From the NCBI GenBank assembly GCA_020152595.1, contig JAIGNY010003010.1:496001-560000 (forward strand): DNA of 64,000 bases, read 5' to 3'. The DNA comes from Chiridota heheva (taxonomy: Eukaryota; Echinodermata; Holothuroidea; Apodida; Chiridotidae). Shown piece by piece: positions 34,743 through 47,733 of this stretch. Numbering within the stretch: the first letter of the stretch is position 1; every line of letters starts with the position of its first letter. The position numbers were made by a program, and so were the translations under genes. The notes beneath the pieces are model-generated. The model had not been told where the DNA came from, searched no databases, and was given only the letters and a program-made list of their open reading frames with translations.

Positions 34743-37288
34743 TGCTGAGATACTTAAGTTTGCACCTCAAATCATAGTTTGAAGTGAATGGTGCTGCGAT
34801 ACTCAAGTTTGCACCGCAAATTATAGTTTTAAGTAAATGTTGCTGCAATACTCAAGTTTGCACCGCAAATCATAGTTTAAAGTGAATGGTGCTGCGATAC
34901 TCAAGTTTGCACCTCAAATCATAGTTTGAAGTGAATGCAGGTGCTGAGATACTCAAGTTTGCACCTCAAATCATAGTTTGAAGTAAATGGTGCTGAGATA
35001 CTCAAGTTTGCACCGCAAATTATAGTTCTAAGTGAATGTTGCTGCGATACTCAAGTTTGCACCGCAAATCATAGTTTTAGGTGAATGGTGCTGAGATAAT
35101 CAAGTTTGCACCGCAAATCACAGTTTGAAGTGAATGTTGCTGCGATACTCAAGTTTGCACCGCAAATCATAGTTTTAAGTAAATGTTGCTGCGATACTCA
35201 AGTTTGCACCGCAAATCATAGTTTTAAGTTAATGTTGCTGAGATACTCAAGTTTGCACCTCAAATTATAGTTTGAAGTGAATGTTGCTGAGATACTCAAG
35301 TTTGCACCTCAAATTATAGTATGAAGTAAATGTTGCTGAGATACTCAAGTTTGCACCGCAAATCATAGTTTGAAGTTAATGTTGCTGCTATACTCAAGTT
35401 TGCACTGCAAATTATAGTTTTAAGTAAATCTTGCTGAGATACTCAAGTTTGCACCGCAAATCATAGTTTGAAGTAAATGGTGCTGAGATACTCAAGTTTG
35501 CACCGCAAATCATAGTTTTAGGTAAATGTTGCTGAGATACTCAAGTTTGCACCTCAAATTATAGTTTTAAGTAAATGTTGCTGAGATACTCAAGTTTGCA
35601 CAGCAAATCATCGTTTTAAGTAAATGTTGCTGAGATACTCAAGTTTGCACCTCAAATTATAGTTTTAAGTAAATGTTGCTGCGATACTCAAGTTTGCACC
35701 ACAAAACATAGTTTTAAGTAAATGTTGGTGAGATACTCAAGTTTGCACCTCAAATTATAGTTTGAAGTGAATGTTGCTGAGATACTCAAGTTTGCACCTC
35801 AAATTATAGTTTTAAGTAAATGTTGCTGAGATACTCAAGTTTGCACCGCAAATCATAGTTTTAAGTAAATGTTGCTGTGATACTCAAGTTTGCACTGCAA
35901 ATCATAGTTTTAAGTGAATGCAGGTGCTGCGATACTCAAGTTTGCACCTCAAATTATAGTTTTAAGTAAATGTTGCTGAGATATTCAAGTTTGCACTGCA
36001 AATCATAGTTTTAAGTAAATCTTGCTGAGATACTCAAGTTTGCACTGCAAATCATAGTTTGAAGTGAATGGTGCTGAGATACTCAAGTTTGCACCGCAAA
36101 TCATAGTTTTAAGTAAATGTTGCTGAGATACTCAAGTTTGCACCTCAAATCATAGTTTTAAGTAAATGTTGCTGAGATACTCAAGTTTGCACCGCAAATC
36201 ATAGTTTTAAGTAAATGTTGCTGCGATACTCAAGTTTGCACCGCAAATCATAGTTTGAAGTGAATGGTGCTGCGATACTCAAGTCTGCACCGCAAATCAT
36301 AGTTTTAAGTGAATGGTGCTGCGATACTCAAGTTTGCACTGCAAATCATAGTTTTAAGTGAATGTTGCTGCGATACTCAAGTTTGCACCGCAAATCATAG
36401 TTTGAAGTGAATGGTGCTGCGATACTTAAGTTTGCACTGCAAATCATAGTTTTAAGTGAATGTTGCTGCGATACTCAAGTTTGCACTGCAAATCATAGTT
36501 TTAAGTGAATGGTGCTGCGATACTCAAGTTTGCACCTCAAATCATAGTTTGAAGTGAATGGTGCTGCGATACTCAAGTTTGCACTGCAAATCATAGTTTG
36601 AAGTGAATGCAGGTGCTGCGATACTCAAGTTTGCACCTCAAATCATAGTTTGAAGTGAATGGTGCTGCGATACTCAAGTTTGCACCGCAAATCATAGTTT
36701 TAAGTGAATGGTGCTGCGATACTCAAGTTTGCACTGCAAATCATAGTTTTAAGTGAATGTTGCTGCGATACTCAAGTTTGCACCGCAAATCATAGTTTGA
36801 AGTGAATGGTGCTGCGATACTCAAGTTTGCACTGCAAATCATAGTTTTAAGTGAATGTTGCTGCGATACTCAAGTTTGCACCGCAAATTATAGTTTGAAG
36901 TGAATGGTGCTGCGATACTCAAGTTTGCACCGCAAATAGTAGTTTGAAGTGAATGCAGGTGCTGCGATACTCAAGTTTGCACCTCAAATCATAGTTTGAA
37001 GGAAATGGGGCTAAGATACTCAAGTTTGCACCTTAAATCATAGTTTAAAGTGAATGGTGCTGCGATACTCAAGTTTGCACCGCAAATCATAGTTTAAAGT
37101 GAATGGTGCTGCGATACTCAAGTTTGCACCGCAAATCATAGTTTTAAGTGAATGGTGCTGCGATACTCAAGTTTGCACCGCAAATCATAGTTTAAAGTAA
37201 ATGGTGCTGCGATACTCAAGTTTGCACCTCAAATCATAGTTTTAAGTAAATGGTGCTGCGATACTCAAGTTTGCACCGCAAATCATAG
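34743..37288 (+). repeat. 49-bp satellite array, about 52 copies
   Basis: Head-to-tail units containing GATACTCAAGTTTGCACCGC. Most are 49 bp; four (near 34935, 35920, 36608 and 36955) carry a 5-bp insertion giving ATGCAGGTGCTG. Variation is mainly at CpG-type positions (CACCGC, CACTGC, CACCTC; GCGATA, GAGATA, GTGATA). Each unit has a dyad TTTGC-ACC-GCAAA, lost in the CACCTC variants. No coding potential. Confidence 0.97.
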
Positions 37289-37624
37289 AGGCACAGCTTA
37301 GGTATTGGCTGAAGTTATGTAGGAATTGGTCAATCAATATAAATTGACCAATTTTTGTGGATTTGGGAGTTTTGCTACTTTCATTTCTTTCAATAGATTT
37401 TACAACAATTTAGCTAATGTTAAATCTACACGTCCATATACTTTTATGACATTCATTAAATACAGTTTGAAGAAATGACTCTTAAACATGTTTCTTGAAA
37501 GAATTGACCAATCTTTGTAATGGGATGCATCGTCTCTGTTTTGACATGGTAAAGATTGCACATGGCAAATTATGTTCGCCTGGGAAAGCTTTTTGTTGTT
37601 TTGACATACTGACAAATGTGTTTA

Positions 37625-37985
37625 AGAGAGAGGCTCGTCTCAGTAAGATTGGGGGATGAGGAACATTTACGTAACTTCTGGTTGTGAACGCACAAGATTT
37701 TCTGTCTGTTTGTACTGTCAGACAGTGGCTTGTTAGGTGTATGTGAAGTTTCATGCACAGTGCTTAACGTTGCTTTTTTTTGACGTGTTTGTCAGAAAGA
37801 AAAAGTAGAAGTGAAATATTAGTAAGATAATACTACAATAAGTAGTCACTAGACGAAATTACAATGATTAAAACAGATAAAGTCAAAAAAAAAAAGTTTC
37901 TGCCGGGATTTGAACCTACAACTGTTGTTTGAAAAAAAATTAATGTCTATCGCCTCAACCGATATTAGTTTAAAAAATGAATATA
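37625..37985 (-). mobile_element. tRNA-derived SINE (family B)
   Basis: On the minus strand, ATCGGTTGAGGCG (A-box-like) and GTAGGTTCAAATCCCGGC (B box/T arm) are followed by sequence matching 49888-50295, including TTTCTGACAAAC, ACAAACAGACAG, CACAACCAGAAGT and GAGACGAGCCTC. Limits approximate. Confidence 0.75.
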
Positions 37986-39346
37986 CCGTGAAATAAGGGC
38001 CAATGAATTGTGCAGCAATTGCCAATTGATTGAAATTTCAACCAATTAAATGATGATTTTCCTCTTTAAATGAAAATTACTGTGAGTAATTTCTTTTACT
38101 CATTTTACTAGAGTAATACTTGATTGATTTAAACTTTATGTAATCAAGAAATGAAACAAACACGAAAAGCACATACTTTTGAATTATAGTAATTTGCATA
38201 AAAATCATTGTTAAAGATGGCATGACACCAAAAAAAAAAAAAATTGAGTTTATAACAGTTTTGCATAGTTCAATAATATCAAAAACCTGATATTCCATTA
38301 AAAGTCCAGAAAAGAAACCATTTGCATGAAAAAAATTCAAAACTAATCAAGCAATCGACGCTCGACCATGCAAGAATTGAAAACGGCTAAGCCAACGTGT
38401 GACGTTCGAACATACATACAAATACAGTGCTAATTCCATAAGCAAAGTTTCTCTGTGTCACAACTCCTGTTCTTCAGAAGACATTGATTTTGATATATCA
38501 GCCGTTTCTGATGTAAATAAATGTTTGCAATAATTCCAAGTTGAGTCAAAACTTTGAAAACCCGGTAAAATTTGCTCGACTTAAAAATTTCATTTTGGAA
38601 CAAATCAATGTACCAAGTTAATGGGTAATTTTAACATTAGGTTTCGCATAAGAATTTACTATGTTAGGCTGTTGCCGAGAAGGGAAAATCTTGAATGTAA
38701 TTTGGATTCAACCAATAGTTTCTATTGTAAGAACTTATACATTGTGATAACTTTTGCTACATTTAAAATTCTATGACAATAATGTACATACAATATATGA
38801 TATTATGTGTAAAATGTCAAATTAGGAAAAATAATCAATGCCTACCATTTTTAACTTCATAAACTTACAAGTTTCAGTGTTAGGTCAGTGTTAGTTTTAG
38901 TGTTAAGACACAGGCTTTGCAACACAGGCCAGATTACACTGCATTTCGAAAAGCGATGATATTTTCATGAAACTTGAAGATATGACTTATTTGAATATGC
39001 CTATGTTTAAGAAAATAACAGCTTGGTAAGAAATGTATTGTTAAAAATCTTTCTACTCCTAGTGTAACTACATCAAATTTCAAGGAACACACACGATAAC
39101 ACTAGGCTGATGTTGTTTGCGTGATGTGAAGTGTTGCAAGAAATTTCCTTCTGGGGTGACGTCATTATAAGTTCACCAATTTTTGTGAGCAAGAACATGA
39201 GCTGATGAGATGAATACTATATTTGCTTTTTTCTCCAGTTTCAACTATTACAATCAACACAAATTTGGAAGAATTGTTTATCAATTTGTCTAAATAATCA
39301 AGTGAGTCAAATGAAAACCCATGTCTTGCCCTCTTTAATGCACATT
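37986..39346. other. no recognisable gene
   Basis: AT-rich. No supported exon and no clear repeat ends. Confidence 0.45.
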
Positions 39347-39369
39347 CACCATTATGTCAAAACAAGAAA

Positions 39370-39661
39370 ATTTAGAGGTGCTGTGGCTCAGTGGTGAAGG
39401 AGTCATGCTTGTATTCGAGAGGTACCGAGTTTGATTCCCGTCCTGAGCGTTGCATTGTGTCCTTGAGCAAGACACTTTACTCTACTTGCTTCAGTCCACT
39501 CAGCTGTAAAATGAGTACCAGCACTGCTGGGGAGTTAATCTGCGATGGACTGGCATCCCCCCAAAGGGGAGTAATGTACTCTCATCTGCTTGCGCCATGG
39601 AAACCAGGGTTAAGCACCGGCTCAATGAGCCTAATGGCTTGGATGGATTTAGCTTTTTTAG
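39370..39661 (+). mobile_element. tRNA-derived SINE (family A)
   Basis: Second copy of the 1488-1777 element, opposite orientation. Flanked by perfect 23-bp target duplications (39347-39369 and 39662-39684), so it is probably a recent insertion. A box GTGGCTCAGTGG, B box GTTTGATTCCC. Its central domain resembles conserved SINE core domains of deuterostomes; which one needs a database search. Confidence 0.9.
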
Positions 39662-40457
39662 CACCATTATGTCAAAACAAGAAATTGCTTTTGCACATTC
39701 GCCACTACATTTTGTCACGTCACTCACTACTAGGTAAAAGTTAAAATAAGGACGACATGTGAGAGCACATAATCACAATTAGGAATTGCTGTAATGAGAA
39801 TATTTTGAAGGTTAACTGAGATTAATAGATGAAAACATTCAGTTCCCAGCCTCGTGTTATTGAGGTGGTTTAACATCATCCTTTTGGCATAGGATTTTGC
39901 CCACTTTCAGAATTTTACAGTTTTTGCGAAACTGATTCCGAAGGGACAATTTTCTATCATGTGAGGTGTCACCTGACAATAAAGGTTCTAAGCTAGATGG
40001 AAGTTTGTTGATTTTTTCTTTACATTGATACCAAATTTTCAATATTTTCAGACTTTCAATTTTGCGTAATTGTTGTTTGGATTTGTATACCAAAATATTA
40101 GCTTAATTTTTGGGCCAAATTCATGCACGATCCTGACCAGCTTTCTTCAAATTAAGGCAAAATTGTTTGATAATTTATTCGACGACGCAATAAGCTTTCT
40201 GCCAGTACTAAATTTGTATGGATCCGGTGGCGATTAGTGGCAAAAGATTTTATGTGGATTTTTATCTCGCTCAAGAGTATTAAAGTTAGTATAGCTAGGA
40301 TAAGAATTAAGGTTTATTTTATATCCATCTCATTTATTTCTTTTGAGTCTGAGATGGCCTAGGACTAAGCTGTCAATGTGTTATTTTTCATCCTTAAATC
40401 TGTGCAGCATTGAATCCAATTTGTTGTAATAGTGAAAGACCATTGATTTTTTTACCT

Positions 40458-40850
40458 CCACCACGAAGTTAGGCAGTGGTTATGTTTTCGCCTGTGTTTG
40501 TGTGTCTGTTTGTTTGTCTGTCTGTTTGTCATAAAGATATCTCAAGAACTGATGATTGGATTTGATTTACATTTGGTGTGTGGTTTTGTTACTGCGTAAG
40601 GAAGACGTGATTAAAATTTGAGACAAATTGGAACAGGGGAAGGGTTAAAATAGAAGGGGAGGGGGGGTGGGGACATGTTTTTGTCTCTGTTTGTTTGTCT
40701 GTCATAAAGATATCTCCAGAACTGATGATTGGATTTGGATTAAATTTGGTGTGTGGTTTTGTTACTGCAAAAGGAAGAAGTGATTAATATTTAAGACATT
40801 TTGGAACAGCGGAAGGGTGTTCCAATGTTTTGAAATCCATCTTATTATCC
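40458..40850 (+). repeat. CTCC-CACGAAGT repeat with internal duplication
   Basis: CCTCCACCACGAAGTTAGGC, a TGTTTGTCTGTC-rich stretch, then AAAGATATCTCAAGAACTGA and GGTGTGTGGTTTTGTTACTG. The last blocks are repeated about 160 bp later. Related, inverted, to 48880-49052. Confidence 0.65.
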
Positions 40851-42479
40851 GTTGCCCCTACCGCGATGCTCGCAACATGTGATTGAAAAAATCCCATTCA
40901 TTCTTGAAATAAAATAGGAAGAAGAATGGTAGAGCTGCGAATTATGTGAAATCTGTATACAAATGAATAAAAGTAAAGTCAGAAGTAAATAAAATGTTGA
41001 AGAAAAAGTGTCTTCCTCCTCTGAATAGCATTATCAATTTTTATTGTTGCAATTAATGCCATTGTGCAACTTGCAAACATGGATATATAGAACACTGGTG
41101 AAAGTACACATGTGGTCCTTCTATAATATATCATGCTATGGCATACAACTAGCTAATATTCTACACATTCATATCATGCTTACATGATTATTAACTGCTG
41201 ATATGCAAAGTTTTAGGCTATTTTGTGAATTACGTGATTTTCTAAGGCAATTTTTTCCTTCAGAGCTTGGATTTAGAGGCCATTGTCACACTTACAGTCA
41301 CTGTTTTTCTGACCCAGGTACATACAAAAATTTAATATTTGTTGTTATATTTGAATCTGTTTAATATTAATTGGCATTATTTATTAAGTAGCTATCATAG
41401 TACTATATTACCAAAATAATCTCAACTGAAATTAAAATTTTGTTTAGAGTTGGCAAGAGTCTAATTTATAGTTCATGTTCATAAAAATTCAAAGAAGGTG
41501 TGCAAAACAATGTGTTTTAACAAGTTGGAATAAAGTACATGAAATCAGGGATTTGTTATTTGGGATAACAAATCCCTGGTGGAATGATATTTTAGCAGTA
41601 TAAGCAAATATAAATGTATTTTGAATTATAGCAAAAGAATATCAAAAATACTACTGCACAGGCTGAAATTTAGAAAATCAGTATTGACACCACATTACTG
41701 TACACCAGGGTTCTAATTATCAAAACCTTGTATACACTGAGTACGTGTATTTTCAGTTGCCTCAAGAAGCTCTGTCGTCACTAATTCTAATTCGTTTTGT
41801 TCTGAATTTGATATACAATTAAGATTCCCCATCTTATCTAAAATATATATTGTTTGATTTTTCAAAGAATGTATTAAGTTATCGGGGGATTATTACGATG
41901 GGTAACTTTGTGGCTAATTATTTTGTGCGAACACCATTTCGTGACAGCATGAGTATGGTACATGTGAGATTACGATACCGATGTAAATATCATCACGTGA
42001 AATGTGAAATTATGCGAAATCAACATGGTTCCTCTGGAAATAAGTACAAAATTTGCGAGCTCTCTGACTGGCTTCTTCTGATTTTCATGCTTAATGTATT
42101 TTCATAGATTTAAAAAGAAAAGGATTTTTTTCTATCACATATGTAAAGGGGCTTGTGGGCCCAAGACAGGAAATGTGTTTTGTGACCACGTTTTTCAACA
42201 CTGTTTTTTCTGAATTTCGATTCGTTATAGATCCCTCCGATTTTCATTATTTTTTGCTTGAATTATTTATTTAAATGTTAATGGATAGTATTTTCAACCC
42301 TTTATTTTCCTAAATTTTATGTATTGATACTGTATTCTACCGTATTGAAGCTGTAATCACCTTTGAAAAACAGCATGTTTCAGCTCATTAGATATTCATA
42401 AATCCGAGTGGGTGGAATATGCACAGAAGAGAATAAGCGACTTTTCGCGAGGTTGGGAACTGACTGAGAAAAAGTGTAT
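40851..42479. other. no confirmed gene
   Basis: AT-rich. One weak exon-like segment (41264-41317) has an acceptor and a GTACAT donor, but nothing supports it further. Confidence 0.4.
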
Positions 42480-43095
42480 AGAGGGATTTCATCACATGAC
42501 TTGCTAATTCAACTGGACTCCATTTTGTAGGGCAGCGGCGTCGTTGTGTTTCACACATCTTCACACAGGTCAGTCACATCACACATACATGTACAACAAA
42601 CATACTACATGCTAAACTACCAGTACAAGTTAAGACAATTTTACTAATTGCAGTTTTTGCTCACTTCCTATTTTTCTTCATATTTTCCTTAAGCTTTTAA
42701 GTAAGTTATATTTTCACCCGGTATACGAAGAGTAATTTTAACATTAACGGCATCTGATTGTTTGCTATACTCTGACAAAGCTTACCTACATACCTGATAT
42801 AAAGTGCTTGCTGCAAAAGTGTGTAAGGCACTAGGTTGAAATGCATTGACAGCAGAAACCCACTTTAAACGTCAATCAGGATCAGATGGAAATCGAGAAA
42901 ATGTCTTTTTATTCCCCCCACATCTATAAGTGCAACCAACGGCACAATAAGATTCCAGCATAATTTTCTTATAGAAATAATCTTATATAACAGCATGCAA
43001 AGGTATGCAAGTCTAATTAAGTGTACAACAGACGACAGTGGTTTTGACCAAAAAATGGCAATGTAATAACCTCGTGACGTCAGTAGAAACACCCT
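42480..43095 (-). mobile_element. THAP-transposon fragment
   Basis: Third copy of the family. Reverse complement shows the same 5' region, the broken zinc-finger exon and the sequence running to GATGAAATCCC. More degraded than the 29.7-kb copy. Confidence 0.72.
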
Positions 43096-44429
43096 TAAAT
43101 TTGTATCAGCTTTAAAGAAAATGTAATTAAAATGGTGTTTCAAATTAATCTTGAAAGCTTTGGTGCAAGGTTTTGAAAATTTGTGATTTGCGATCCCTTC
43201 ACAAACTTAATATCCTTTGTTTTAAATTTTCAAACAAATTGTTTGGTGAGGAACTGCCCTCTGTTCTCCTGATTTTGGCACTACAGGAAAGGATACAAGT
43301 GATTATGATTTCTTGCAAGGGTTTGGGATTATCGTGACACGTTTCGTTCTTGACTCAAATTATTATAGAGCGAATATAGGCTGTCAATTTATTGATGTGC
43401 CCCCCATCATTTGACCTGATATTGAAGTTAACATGGCAGTCTTACAATCTGACATCCAAATATGCTGAGTAAGGGTACTATTTTTTTATTTGCTCAAAAA
43501 GTGGGTGGACAGATCTGGTTTTCGGAACAACTGCCTTCTGCCTCCCTGCCTGTGCCTCCTTTGGAAATTAACAAAAGTGATTATGATGTATTGAGAAAAG
43601 AAAATTAGTTGAAAATTCTTTTATTAAACAGGTAAAACAATAGGAAATATTTCTTCACATGTTAAACATCTTTATAAAATGTTGTGTTGTATATATCTTC
43701 CATCAGATGGATACGTTCCTTATTACTAAGTGATACGAGTGCAAAAGGACTATTTCATTGTTTTCGGTATAAGTCATCAGCTACATACAGAAACACCATA
43801 TAGCTTGTTTCTTCCCAATTAATAAAATAAACATATTAAAGACTTGCTATCCTTTTACCCAATAAACCCACTGTATAGACCAATAACACCAGCACTGTGT
43901 CACAGTACTAATTCAGAGCATGCATTGGTCTTGTACTGTGATACACGTACTGAGCTACCTGCGTACGCATCCTTGACTGTTACCACGAATCACATCACGA
44001 TTTAATATCAAATTCATTCAGGAGTTTGATGTTTTCGTCACATTGACGTCAGCGACTCGGTTGAATGGGTGAATTGTCATAGAAATTAGCAAAAGCGTCA
44101 TCTCTTGGCTGAATCTTATGATGTATGAAGTACTCAAATTTGTCAGAACTGTTGCATTGCGGCATATGGTTGTCGTTATGAGAAAAAGAACAATACAGCT
44201 GGAGTATAATTAGGATAATGAGGCAAAGGTGCATAGAATGCATTCCGTTTAGAAATAAGTCATTTTTGATATTAAAGGTGAACTCTGCCCATATGGGTTA
44301 CTTTTGGCAGTTAAATTGCATTTGCTAAGAAAAGCAGTCTTTTTCCTCCAAATATTTTCAAAATTTGCTGAAACTGTTGTCTTGTGGCTTGAATATTAAA
44401 TGTTGTTATTGAACAAAATTTGAACATTG
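43096..44429. other. no recognisable gene
   Basis: A CRE-like TGACGTCA sits at 44044-44051. 44217-44410 repeats sequence also found at 45535-45615 and 45945-46150, on the other side of the LINE. Confidence 0.4.
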
Positions 44430-45475
44430 ACGGGAATGACCTAAGAGATATAAGAAACCTATACTAGGACAAGCAAGCAGCAATAAGACTTGAAGGAGAT
44501 TACAGTAAATTTAAGGTAATCCGAAGAAGAGTCAGGCAAGGGTCACAGTGTGTTTTGTGACCAGATTTTTTCAACATTTACAGTGAAACAATACTTTGTA
44601 ACATTGACAGTCTTTAGAGGCTGAAGGTTGGATGGAAGCTATAATATGAATAAGCTATGCTATGCAGATGACAGGGTGCTTATACCAGAGTCAGAAGAAA
44701 AACTGCAGTTTCTCCTGGATAAAGTTGTAGAGGAAAGTGAAAAGAGAGGGCTGTCTCTTAATGTAAAGAAAACAGAATGTATGTATGGTGGTTTAAAAAA
44801 ACCCAAAGGGCCATAAACCTATAATGTAGTATACAAAGCCAAGGAGAAATGATTTAAAAAGTACAACAGTTTAAGTACTTGGGCTACACATTAACATCAG
44901 ATAGTCGGTGCATTAACCAAGTTAGAAAATGCATTGCAATTGCCAAAGACATGTTTACAAAAATGAATCCAATTTTGAAGAACAGAAATATTAGAATGGA
45001 CATAAAAGTCGGTGTCTTGAAGGCATATGTATGGTCTACTCTTCTCTATGGCTGTGAATGCTAGACAATTACCAGTGACATCAAGAAAAGATGAGAAGCT
45101 ACAGAAATGTGGTTCATTAGGAGAATGTTGAAAATATCTTGGACAGAAAGGAAAACAAATGATGATATCCTGATGGCCTCAGACATGGACATAATGCCAT
45201 CAGAAGGAGACATTTGGAATCTTTTGGGCATGTTTATCGGGAGGGTGGGTTGGAACAGCTTGCAGTATGTGAGAAAATTGAGGGAAAAAGAAGCAGAGGA
45301 AGGCAGCAAGTCAAATATGTCCAAAGCTTAAACAACTGGGCAACCAACAACAGCCTAAGTAACAATAAGTTTATGCACTTAACTCTAAACAGAATTGACT
45401 GGAGGGCCATAATCGCCAATGTCTGTTCCAGACTCAGTACGGAGAGAGAGAGAGAGAGAGAGGGGGGAGAGAGAG
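44430..45475 (+). mobile_element. RTE-like LINE reverse transcriptase fragment
   Basis: Non-LTR reverse transcriptase in broken frames: IRRRVRQG then DFFNIYSE, catalytic-box CYADD (about 44657-44672), SEKRGLSLNVKKTECM, then FKYLGYTLTSD, VLKAYVWSTLLYGCE, EMWFIRRMLKISWTERK and IEGKRSRGRQQVKYVQSLNN. These match the C-terminal half of RTE/BovB-type proteins as I know them. Stops and frameshifts make it inactive. It ends in a short GA tract (45441-45475). The flanking repeats suggest it landed in an older element. Confidence 0.85.
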
Positions 45476-45622
45476 GTAGGGAATATATTCACTTTAAAAA
45501 TATATGTAATGCCAAAAATTTAGATATTTATGGTTGACTTTTCATACATGATTTGGTAGTGATAATGAGGCAAAGATGGAATGCATTCACTTAAGTAATG
45601 AAGGCAGAAATTTAGATATTAA

Positions 45623-45922
45623 CCCTTACTCTACCACGTGGTGATAATATTGCCGTTTTGGGTGCCCCATCTTTGACGCCGCCTCTCAAGCGAGTTTAAA
45701 AAAAAGTGCTGGTAGAGTAAGGGTTATTCAAACAGCAACAAGCGTGCCAACTCAAAAATATATGCAGCATGGTTCCGGTGGGCGGGTCACTGAAGCAGAA
45801 CAGGCCTGACTCTGCTGCTCGGAAGACATAGGACCCTCTTATATCAGCCTGTTCTGTTGGGTGCCCCATCTTTGACCCCGCCTCCCAAGCGCGTTTTCAA
45901 AAATGTGCTGGTAGAGTGAGGG
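45623..45922. mobile_element. TTAA MITE with duplicated right end
   Basis: Left end TTAACCCTTACTCTACC (TTAA at 45619-45622); right end at TTAA 45923-45926. A right-end block (GGTGCCCCATCTTTGACGCC...GTAGAGTAAGGG) occurs twice, at about 45659-45723 and 45859-45922. So either one element has an internal duplication or two copies are fused. Confidence 0.75.
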
Positions 45923-46829
45923 TTAATGGCATTAATTAATGACATTTCATACATGATTTGGTAGTGAAATTGTTTTTGTTAAGAAAATAATTTTTTTCCC
46001 TTGAAATATTTATTCAAAATTGTTGAAACTGTTGTGTTCTGGCTTGATAATTGATTGTCATTATGAAATGAAGCCAGAAATTACTTATTCGTGGTGGAAA
46101 CTTCATGCATTCATGATTTGGTAGTTAAATTGTTTTTGTTAAAGGAGACATAAAATTTGATATAATCCTTATTTCATATAAAAGAATTGAAAATAACAAA
46201 TGTACTAATCAAGTTTTATAACTCTTAACCCTTACTCTACCAGCGTCACGGTGACCGTGACATTTACGAACCCTTTTCCAATTTTTTTTTTGAGTACCTT
46301 CCCAAAATCCTATAGAGCTGCAAATAAGTTCATTCAAACCAGATTGAATAGATCTTTCATAATATGGTTATTTTGTTGGGGGGTTAAATTTTTTGAGTAA
46401 AATCGTTACAAAAAAGTGCATTTAAAAAAAAAAACGGGTTTTTTTTTTTTTTTTTTTTTAAAGACGAATGTCATACATGAATATTTGTTCTATTTTTTTT
46501 TCTTCAGGTAAAGTACAAAGATACTTTGAATTGTTGGTTGCTACACGATTTTTACTTGTACTTGGTCAATGTTTGTGTTTTTTTGAAGAAAATATGCCAA
46601 AATTTGTGATTTGGGGCCATTTTTGACCTTTTTTTTATCAAAAAATTATAAAAAATGGCCCAAATATTGTATTGGAAGTTTTAAAATCTCTACGGGTAGA
46701 GGAGAAATAGATTGTTCAGACGAACTATTACAATAACAGATGCACCCCCTCTACCTGCCTAAAAGGTCTCTGATGATGACGTCAATTCGCTTCTTTTTTT
46801 TTTTTTTTTCGCACATTCGATATCACAAA

Positions 46830-47012
46830 ATGGCGAGATACAACGTCGAACGTGCCTTTCGACTCCTATGTTTTCTTCAGAATAATGATGATTCAGAGGG
46901 GTCGGTAGGTACTTCTGATGAAGAAGATGTACCAGAACTCGACCAGATTGAGGAAGAGGAGAATATAGAGCCTGCTGAGATTGATAGTGATCTGTTCCAA
47001 ATTCCGGAGCTG
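46830..47012 (+). CDS. acidic N-terminal exon of the TTAA element
   Basis: MARYNVERAFRLLCFLQNND, then an acid-rich stretch (SDEEDVPELDQIEEEENIEP), ending FQIPEL at a GTGAGT donor, phase 0, 61 residues. An acidic N-terminus is common in piggyBac transposases. Following exons with a catalytic domain were not found. Confidence 0.5.
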
Positions 47013-47337
47013 GTGAGTGTTTTCTTCCAAAAATAGCGAAAGTACTACATTGTAAATGTGTAGTAATAAAATAAGGCTTATAGAATTCTAATGATAAATT
47101 AGTGGGAATTTTTTGCTTGTTACGATAAACAAGTAAAAGGGACACTAAAATCACATATGAAAAAAAGGATTTAGGTCCTTTCTATAATAGCCTGGATGAA
47201 ACAAATGAAAGCTGAACCCCAATAATAACATTTCTAAATGGACTGAAATATATGTATTTCCCGATGGCAATATTGTAAATTTAGGCCTACTGAAATATGT
47301 GTATTCCCAATTTCACAAAATCCAACTTCCATTATTT

Positions 47338-47569
47338 CAGGGGCCGAAATCACAATTTTATGGGGGAAAGTGTAGTAGGGGTCCCATGTTAGGGCAAAAT
47401 ACACATGTTGGGGGTGCCTCAGGCCTATTTAGAGGAAAATGCTTGTATATAGGCCTAGTACCGGTTTTTAGAGAAAAATGCTTGTATATAGGCCTAGCAC
47501 CGGTACATAATTTGATGCCCCATTTTTTAGGACCATGATCCTTTCCCCCTCCCCCTGGCTATGCCACTG
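47338..47569. mobile_element. hAT-like insert within the TTAA element
   Basis: CAGGGGCCGAAAT at left, TGGCTATGCCACTG at right, with a repeated TGCTTGTATATAGGCCTAG unit inside. No target duplication seen. Confidence 0.4.
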
Positions 47570-47689
47570 TTGTGGTGATTACTAGATCGATAAAACAAAC
47601 ATTTTGGACCCCTGTATGTACCCCTGGGCTTCCCGGCTGTAAAAGTCTGTCCCCACGGTTACCACAAAATTGTGGGGCAGGCTAGAAAC

Positions 47690-47733
47690 CACAATAACAT
47701 GTTATGCGATAACATGTTTTGCGATAACATGTT
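47690..47733 (+). repeat. 15-bp tandem repeat, three copies
   Basis: GATAACATGTTATGC-type units directly before the coding segment at 47734. Confidence 0.75.

Noticed and set aside
34743-37288. CRISPR-like array of regular repeats
   Set aside because: Units are contiguous 49-bp satellite monomers without unique spacers, in a eukaryotic genome.
37890-37920. tRNA gene suggested by GGTTCAAATCCCGGC on the minus strand
   Set aside because: No full cloverleaf; it is the head of SINE family B.
41264-41317. 54-nt exon-like segment with acceptor and GTACAT donor
   Set aside because: Open in two frames, weak donor, no neighbouring exon and no recognisable protein.
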